Shown here: positions 24,229 through 28,642 of the stretch, piece after piece | Position numbering within the stretch: position 1 is the first letter of the stretch | How the letters are laid out: each line of letters opens with the position of its first letter | Origin: an uncultured Spartobacteria bacterium | Lineage (GTDB): Bacteria > Verrucomicrobiota > Verrucomicrobiia > Chthoniobacterales > JAATET01 | Assembly: GCA_938011325.1 (NCBI GenBank) | Contig: CALLUD010000027.1 | Location: 1 to 28,642, forward strand | DNA length: 28,642 nt | Direction of reading: 5' to 3' | The notes under the pieces: model-generated | Told to the model about the DNA's origin: nothing | The model's database searches: none | What the model saw: the letters and a program-made list of their open reading frames with translations, nothing else | Translations under genes and position numbers: made by a program

Positions 24229-24345
24229 ATGAAGTTCGTCAAGATCGCAGCTTTTGCAGCTTTTGCTGCGGCCGCTCTCGGCCTCGGTGCTTGCGCCAAG
24301 TCGGAGCCGCCTCCGCCGCCACCGAGCGTGGGCTACTCCAAGTAA
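24229..24345 (+). CDS. 38-aa lipoprotein with polyproline segment and C-terminal lysine (Lpp-like candidate)
   Basis: A complete 38-codon gene. MKFVKIAAFA begins a signal peptide with a hydrophobic Ala-rich core, and LGAC (19-22) is a good lipobox, so Cys22 should be lipidated. The mature peptide would be only 17 residues, CAKSEPPPPPPSVGYSK: a charged start, six prolines and a C-terminal Tyr-Ser-Lys. E. coli Braun lipoprotein (Lpp) likewise ends in a lysine, preceded by Tyr-Arg, through which L,D-transpeptidases join it to peptidoglycan. The gene has a strong ribosome site and a near-perfect terminator, and follows an L,D-transpeptidase gene, so a minimal outer-membrane-to-wall tether is a reasonable hypothesis. 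It has no coiled coil and no sequence similarity to Lpp that I can see. A small entericidin-like lipoprotein is the main alternative. The coding call is strong; the function is inference. Confidence 0.82.
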   Translation: MKFVKIAAFAAFAAAALGLGACAKSEPPPPPPSVGYSK

Positions 24346-24370
24346 CCCGCCTTCAGTAGCGAAGGAATTA

Positions 24371-24410
24371 GGCCGGGATGATTCACCGAATCGTCCCGGC
24401 CTTTTTTTTT
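24371..24410 (+). terminator. Intrinsic terminator after the small lipoprotein gene
   Basis: GGCCGGGATGATTC pairs with GAATCGTCCCGGCC (14 pairs, one G-T wobble) around a 3-base ACC loop, followed directly by nine Ts. It is 25 bases after the lipoprotein stop. The T run also contains the last bases of the convergent DNA glycosylase gene, whose own transcript would form the same stem but without a good U tail. Confidence 0.95.
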
Positions 24411-24990
24411 ATTGGGACGCCACCGTCGCCGGCTTCGGACGGACGCTCACAAACCGGCTGTCCTTCAGCGTGAACCGCCACGGCAGATCCGCGGCGACCG
24501 AAATTCCAATCCGGCCGTCGGCATGAATCCGTGGACGTTTCGCACGCGGATGAAACGCATGCACGGCATCGGCACACAGGTCGCGGCCGTGATCCGTTCC
24601 GACGATTCCAAACGCCTGCGTGAGCCGCCCGGGGCCGGCGCACAGACGGCGAATGTCCGTCATTCCTCGCCGAACAATCATTTCCTCGATGCCCTCGACG
24701 GGCTCGATCGCGCGGATCAGCACAAATCCGCGACGCCGCCCTTTCACCAGCACGTTGAAAAGCCAGTGCATGCCGTAGTTGAGATACACGTAGGCAGTGC
24801 CGGCCGGATGCTGCTCGACGAACTTCCGCGCGCTCGGCCGAAAGAATGTGTGGCAGGCGGGATCGCCCACCTCGTCATACGCCTCGGTCTCCACGACCCG
24901 CCCCGAACAGTTTCCCCACCGCAGCTCCGCGCCGATCAAATGCCGCGCGCATTTGAGGGGGTCCTGCTCGAAAAACTCCCGCGGGATCAT
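24409..24990 (-). CDS. DNA-3-methyladenine glycosylase (AAG/MPG family)
   Basis: A 193-aa base-excision-repair enzyme that flips out and removes alkylated purines such as 3-methyladenine and hypoxanthine. The catalytic Glu36 is in VVETEAY (32-38, equivalent to the human AAG active-site segment). AYVYLNYGMHWLFNV (66-80), FVLIRAIEP (89-97) and GPGRLTQAFGI (119-129) are the other family signatures. Length is normal for bacterial members. The frame opens at 25020, but the ATG at 24990 matches the usual start (REFFEQDPLKCARHLIGAEL) and overlaps the stop of the Nif3-like gene as ATGA, so it is preferred. Its stop codon uses the A/T run of the lipoprotein terminator on the opposite strand. Confidence 0.93.
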   Translation of the reverse strand: MIPREFFEQDPLKCARHLIGAELRWGNCSGRVVETEAYDEVGDPACHTFFRPSARKFVEQHPAGTAYVYLNYGMHWLFNVLVKGRRRGFVLIRAIEPVEGIEEMIVRRGMTDIRRLCAGPGRLTQAFGIVGTDHGRDLCADAVHAFHPRAKRPRIHADGRIGISVAADLPWRFTLKDSRFVSVRPKPATVASQ

Positions 24991-25724
24991 CGTCCCGTCG
25001 GATGATCGATGAACGCCCACGGGAGCTTGAACTTCCGCTCGAGCTCCGCGGCCAGTGCCTTCACCCCGAAGGTTTCCGTGGCGTAATGTCCCGCGTAGAT
25101 CAGGTTCACGCCCAGCTCCTCAGCAAGCGTGTAGGTGTCGTGCTGGCCTTCACCGGTCAGGAATGTGTCCACACCCGCCTCCGCCGCCGCGGCGACCTCG
25201 CGGCCCGCCCCGCCGGTCACGATTCCCAGCTTGCGCACCCGGTCGGGCCCGCCCGGAGCGAGATGCACGGGAAATTGCGTCGCGGCCTCGACGCGGTCGA
25301 TCAACTCGGACAACGGGAGATTCACCGACGCGCGCAGCCCGATTTCGAGAAACGGCTCGGTCTTCCGGATACCGATCGCCTTCGCGAGCAACGCGTTATT
25401 GCCAAGGGTCGGATGCCGGTCGAGCGGCAGGTGTGAGCTGTAGATCGCCAGCCCGCCCTCGATCGCCAGTTTCAGCTTCCGGAAATGCGCTCCCACGAAT
25501 CGCTGAGCGCCCCCCCACAGCATGCCGTGGTGGACGATCAACAGGCCCGCGCCCGCCTCCACCGCCTGCTCAATCACCGCCTCGCAGGCATCGACCGCGC
25601 ACACGACCTTGGAAACCTCGCCGGCATTCTCGAGCTGCAGACCGTTGTGCGCGCCCGGGAAATCCTTCACCTCCGCAGTCCGCAACTCGCGGTCCAGAAA
25701 ATCGACGATGTCCCTCAGCTTCAC
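24987..25724 (-). CDS. Nif3-like dinuclear metal centre protein
   Basis: A 245-aa member of the Nif3/YbgI/DUF34 family, toroidal hexamers with two metal ions per subunit and no settled function; 'GTP cyclohydrolase I type 2' is a common but doubtful label. Metal ligands are visible: His65-His66 (IVHHGMLW), Asp102 (SHLPLDRH), His213 and Glu217 (AGHYATET). The start is GTG at 25724, supported by AGGAGG at 25732-25737 with seven bases' spacing. The stop overlaps the start of the DNA glycosylase gene by four bases (ATGA), so the pair is translationally coupled. This places it beside base-excision repair, a hint about function rather than proof. The 124 bases before the next plus-strand start show nothing supported. 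Confidence 0.92.
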   Translation of the reverse strand: MKLRDIVDFLDRELRTAEVKDFPGAHNGLQLENAGEVSKVVCAVDACEAVIEQAVEAGAGLLIVHHGMLWGGAQRFVGAHFRKLKLAIEGGLAIYSSHLPLDRHPTLGNNALLAKAIGIRKTEPFLEIGLRASVNLPLSELIDRVEAATQFPVHLAPGGPDRVRKLGIVTGGAGREVAAAAEAGVDTFLTGEGQHDTYTLAEELGVNLIYAGHYATETFGVKALAAELERKFKLPWAFIDHPTGR

Positions 25725-25731
25725 GGCTTCT

Positions 25732-25737
25732 CCTCCT
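25732..25737 (-). promoter_or_regulatory. Shine-Dalgarno site of the Nif3-like gene
   Basis: AGGAGG on the minus strand, seven bases before the GTG start at 25724-25722. It decides the start codon. Confidence 0.7.
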
Positions 25738-25848
25738 CGAGCACAAAACGCATTGCCCGCATCATCCGGTCGACCGCCGGGAAATCAAGCCGTCATCCCG
25801 CATGCGCCCAGAAGGGGCGAAGTTTCGCAAACGTGTTTCGAAAACTTA

Positions 25849-27432
25849 TTGTCATTTCGAAGCCGGTCGACAATACGACGCACCATTACGCAGGAGCAAA
25901 GCTCTGGCTCCAAAGTCCTGTTCGCGCTCCTCGCCTTGATCCTTCTCACCGGTGCGGCCTGGCGCATCTGGCTGGCCGTCACCTCGCTGCCCATGTCCAG
26001 CGAAGAGTTCGGCACCTGGCGCGATGTCACCCGCTCGAACCTCGGTCAGATGATCACATGGGATCATCACCGGACGCACCCTCCACTCAACTACCTCCTC
26101 GTCAAACTCTCGATCCTGCTGACCGGGCGCGAGGACATGTGGGTGCTCCGCCTGCCCACCCTCCTGTTTTCCATCCTTTCCATCCCGCTTGGCTACCTGC
26201 TGGGACGCTCCCTCCATGGCAAAACGATGGGCGTCTCCCTGGCAGGCATCATGGCGTTCTGGAGCTTTCTTCTCCATCAGGCCCATTACGCCCGGATGTA
26301 TTCCGCAACCGTCGCGTTCGGCCTGCTGGCTCTCTGGATGCTGGCCAGGTCCTGCGCGCCGCTCCCGTCACGCGCCAGCGGCCTTCGGTGGATGCCCTCG
26401 GTGGCCCTTGGGGCCTCGCTGGCCGCGCTGTTCTGGACGAGCAGCGCCGGGCTTTTTCTGGTTGCCGGAATTCCACTCGGACTGGTCGGCGGCTGGGTGC
26501 TCGTCCGGCTCGCGAAGCTCCCCTCGAACGAGCAGCCCGCCCGGGCGAACCAGTTCGCGGGGCTCGCCGTCACCGTCGGAACTTGGTTTCTGATGTCCCT
26601 GCCGGGCCTGCTCCATTACCTCCACGAGTCGCGCCAGCGCGCCGGGCGCGTGGTCTTCATCGGAGGCGAGCCCGTCGAGGGGGGGCCGGATCGTTACATC
26701 GGCGGCCTGCTCTCCCACCCGATCGAAAGCACGCTCTGCCTTGTCGGCCTCGGATTCATCGCCACCCGATGGAAGTCACACCCGCGCTGGGTGTGCGCGA
26801 CCCTCGCGATCGCCGCGATCAATCTCGTCTCCGTCGCCGCCGTCGGTCACACGCGCGACCGATACCTCGTCTGCTTCTTCCTTTGCGGACTGGTCGGGCT
26901 GGCATGGTTCTCCGCATGGATGGCGGACGCCGTCCAACGGACAAACGGACGCTTCTCGAATCTCGACCGTCTGACACGGCGCGGCGTCGCGCTCGGCATC
27001 GTCCTGTTGCCCGGGCTCGCCTTCCTCGGCATCGAAATCGTCCGGGGTTATCCCTGCTCCACCATGTATGCGACCTCCGCCATGGCCGTGCGCGACGCCG
27101 TGCCCGAAGGCGCGCTCGTGGTCGCGCATCCCGCATACCGCATGGCGTCGCTGCGTTACTACGGAGTCAACGCCATCAGCCTGCCCCAGGCTCGCAGGAA
27201 GCTGCCGCCGGCCGGAGTCTGGTTCTTCGCGGGGGATTCCCGTTCTCAGGCACAAAAGAAGGAACTCGAGGCGGCTCTGACTTCCCTGCTGTCCTGCTAT
27301 GGCCACGAGCTCGATGAGCATCTGTTGAATCAGTGCTTCAGGTCGGAACGCGTGCCGATCGTCGAAATCACCCCGCAGACCGTGCGGGTAATCTTCGCCT
27401 CCGGGGAAAATTCCGGGGAATCGGAAGGCTGA
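25849..27432 (+). CDS. GT39-like membrane glycosyltransferase
   Basis: A polytopic inner-membrane protein, about 527 aa from the TTG at 25849. The pattern fits the GT39/ArnT/PMT superfamily, which uses polyprenyl-phosphate sugars: a first membrane helix (VLFALLALILLTGAAW), an acidic first loop (SSEEFGTWRDV) where such enzymes have their catalytic acid, HHRTHPPLNYLLVKL with the conserved HPP, and FLLHQAHYARMYSATVAF. About ten hydrophobic helices follow, then a soluble C-terminal region with VVAHPAYRMASLRYYGV. The start is uncertain: no ATG before the first helix is free of overlap with the Nif3-like gene, and no ribosome site is clear. The frame is open back to 25522, but that part is antisense to Nif3. 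Sugar and acceptor are unknown. Confidence 0.78.
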   Translation: MSFRSRSTIRRTITQEQSSGSKVLFALLALILLTGAAWRIWLAVTSLPMSSEEFGTWRDVTRSNLGQMITWDHHRTHPPLNYLLVKLSILLTGREDMWVLRLPTLLFSILSIPLGYLLGRSLHGKTMGVSLAGIMAFWSFLLHQAHYARMYSATVAFGLLALWMLARSCAPLPSRASGLRWMPSVALGASLAALFWTSSAGLFLVAGIPLGLVGGWVLVRLAKLPSNEQPARANQFAGLAVTVGTWFLMSLPGLLHYLHESRQRAGRVVFIGGEPVEGGPDRYIGGLLSHPIESTLCLVGLGFIATRWKSHPRWVCATLAIAAINLVSVAAVGHTRDRYLVCFFLCGLVGLAWFSAWMADAVQRTNGRFSNLDRLTRRGVALGIVLLPGLAFLGIEIVRGYPCSTMYATSAMAVRDAVPEGALVVAHPAYRMASLRYYGVNAISLPQARRKLPPAGVWFFAGDSRSQAQKKELEAALTSLLSCYGHELDEHLLNQCFRSERVPIVEITPQTVRVIFASGENSGESEG

Positions 27433-27480
27433 TTTCCCTGCCGTGGAGGATCCCGCCGTCTGCTCCACGCGCGCCACGTT

Positions 27481-27512
27481 TTCTTTGTGTCCTTCGAGTC
27501 CTTCGTGGTTAA
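27481..27512 (-). repeat. Short tandem repeat, 9-base period, just upstream of ychF
   Basis: Read on the minus strand: TTAAC, then CACGAAGGA, CTCGAAGGA and CACAAAGAA, three diverged copies of a 9-base unit. Similar 'ACGAAGGACACAAAG' strings recur between genes in many Verrucomicrobia and Planctomycetes genomes (recollection, not a search result). It ends 13 bases before the ychF ATG. Its role is unknown; it is not coding here. Confidence 0.6.
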
Positions 27513-27525
27513 TCTTGCCGGTTCT

Positions 27526-28642
27526 ATGCTCAAAGCCGGAATCGTCGGACTGCCCAACGTTGGCAAGTCGACCCTCTTCAATGCCCTCACCCGCACCCGC
27601 AAGGCACAGGCGGCCAATTTCCCGTTCTGCACGATCGAGCCGAATGTCGGCATCGTAAACGTCCCCGACCCGCGTCTCGAAAAACTCGCGGCGGTGTCGA
27701 AATCGGAGAAGATCATTCCGACGGCGTTCGAGTTCGTCGACATCGCTGGCCTCGTGAAAGGCGCCAGCGAGGGCGAAGGCCTCGGCAACCAGTTCCTCAG
27801 CCACATTCGCGAGGTCGACGCCATCGTTCAGGTCGTCCGCTGTTTTGAACACGAGGACATCCATCACGTTTCCGGCTCGGTCGATCCCATTCGCGACATC
27901 GAAGTCATCAACACCGAGCTCATCCTCGCCGACCTCGCTTCGCTGAACAAACGCAAGGACCGTCTCGTGAAAGGCGCGCGCTCCGGTGACAAGCAGGCAA
28001 AGGCCGAGCTCGCCCTCGTCGAGCGCCTGCTCCCGCATCTCGACGCCGGCAAACCCGCCTCCGTGCTCGAGCTCGATGCCAATGAAGCGCCCGTGATGCG
28101 TGACCTTTTCCTGCTCAGCTCGAAGCCGTCGCTCTTCGCCTGCAACGTGCGCGAGGACGACCTTGCCGACATCGAGACCGGCGACAGCGTCGCCGCGAAA
28201 AACGTCCGCGCCGTGCGCGAATACGCCGCGACCCATCTCGGCTGCGAGGCGGTCGTGATCAGCGCCCAGATCGAAAGCGAACTCGCCGAGCTGCCACCCG
28301 AGGAAGCGAAGGAATTTCTCGCTGGTCTCGGCGTCAGCGACAGCGGCGTCAGCCAGCTCATCCGCGCCGCGTATCATCTCCTTGGCCTCCGCACCTACTT
28401 CACGACCGGCCCCAAGGAAACACGTGCCTGGACCATTCACGCCGGCGACAAGGCGCCCGCGGCCGCCGGCGTCATCCACTCCGACTTCGAGCGCGGCTTC
28501 ATCGCCGCGGAAACGATCGGCTGCGACGAGCTGGTTGCGCTCGGCTCCTTCGCCAAGGCCCGCGAGGCCGGCAAACTCCGGATCGAAGGCAAGGAATACG
28601 TGGTGCAGGACGGCGATGTGATGGAGTTCCGGTTTAACGTCT
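27526..28642 (+). CDS. ychF: Redox-regulated ATPase YchF (Obg family), lacking only the stop
   Basis: A 372-codon reading reaches the right edge and ends with EFRFNV, the usual C-terminus of YchF, so only the stop codon seems to be missing; the last base is T. The P-loop is GLPNVGKST (8-16), the switch II region is DIAGLVKGAS, and the G4 position reads NVRE (about 207-210) rather than NKxD, the change that makes YchF prefer ATP over GTP. The C-terminal TGS domain is seen in TYFTTGPKETRAWTI. YchF binds ribosomes and is linked to stress responses and translation fidelity. No Shine-Dalgarno site precedes the ATG; a 9-base tandem repeat occupies that space. It is 93 bases downstream of the glycosyltransferase gene. 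Confidence 0.96.
   Translation, partial: MLKAGIVGLPNVGKSTLFNALTRTRKAQAANFPFCTIEPNVGIVNVPDPRLEKLAAVSKSEKIIPTAFEFVDIAGLVKGASEGEGLGNQFLSHIREVDAIVQVVRCFEHEDIHHVSGSVDPIRDIEVINTELILADLASLNKRKDRLVKGARSGDKQAKAELALVERLLPHLDAGKPASVLELDANEAPVMRDLFLLSSKPSLFACNVREDDLADIETGDSVAAKNVRAVREYAATHLGCEAVVISAQIESELAELPPEEAKEFLAGLGVSDSGVSQLIRAAYHLLGLRTYFTTGPKETRAWTIHAGDKAPAAAGVIHSDFERGFIAAETIGCDELVALGSFAKAREAGKLRIEGKEYVVQDGDVMEFRFNV

Noticed and set aside
25522..25848. Longer N-terminus for the GT39-like protein
   Set aside because: It is antisense to the Nif3-like gene start and reads as an Arg/Ser/Pro-rich shadow.
26776..28479. Long minus-strand open frame (567 codons)
   Set aside because: It is antisense to the glycosyltransferase and ychF genes, spans the gap between them, and its translation has no family character. 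GC-rich third positions create such shadows.

Overview
The window is high-GC bacterial DNA with tightly packed genes on both strands and no rRNA, tRNA, CRISPR array, transposase or phage gene that I can see. The gene set suggests a Gram-negative member of the Verrucomicrobiota (a Spartobacteria/Chthoniobacter-like lineage is my best guess). It combines long periplasmic TPR proteins beside a probable ExbB-type gene, a Verrucomicrobia/Planctomycetes-style pseudopilin with a C-terminal ADG motif, a secreted NxxGxxAF-repeat protein, secreted plant-polysaccharide hydrolases without SusC/D partners, and a lipoprotein-release permease that implies an outer membrane. Most starts lack a good Shine-Dalgarno sequence, so the few strong ones stand out. 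The taxonomic call is inference from gene content.

Layout. 1-3829 (minus): a periplasmic envelope operon of a 928-aa TPR protein, a 311-aa TPR protein and the first 42 codons of an exported protein, probably ExbB/TolQ-like, each overlapping the next. 3891-4919 (plus): an orphan LuxE-type acyl-protein synthetase. 4928-7997 (minus): a membrane-anchored STN-like protein, a pseudopilin (GTGA overlap) and a LolC/E-type permease. 8193-10025 (minus): a secreted GH43-CBM-PA14 enzyme. 10261-10740 (plus): a VOC protein. 10791-15644 (minus): methyltransferase, GH78 alpha-L-rhamnosidase, luciferase-like oxidoreductase and DUF4256 protein.

15790-20760 (plus): an inositol-monophosphatase-like enzyme, IspF (isoprenoid synthesis), CysS (cysteinyl-tRNA synthetase), a left-handed beta-helix acyltransferase and UvrC. 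The UvrC is unusually short: it lacks the cysteines of the usual Fe-S motif and most of the linker before the nuclease domain. 20757-23599 (minus): aspartate-semialdehyde dehydrogenase, then the NxxGxxAF-repeat protein. 23615-24410 (plus): an L,D-transpeptidase and a previously unlisted 38-aa lipoprotein ending in Tyr-Ser-Lys, which has one of the strongest ribosome binding sites and the only textbook terminator in the window. 24409-25724 (minus): a Nif3-like metal protein translationally coupled to an alkyladenine DNA glycosylase. 25849-28642 (plus): a GT39-like membrane glycosyltransferase and the ATPase YchF, whose last sense codon is at the window edge.

The most interesting candidate system is the L,D-transpeptidase/mini-lipoprotein pair. 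It resembles, in miniature, the E. coli arrangement in which Braun lipoprotein is joined to peptidoglycan through its C-terminal lysine. The reduced UvrC is the second strongest observation.
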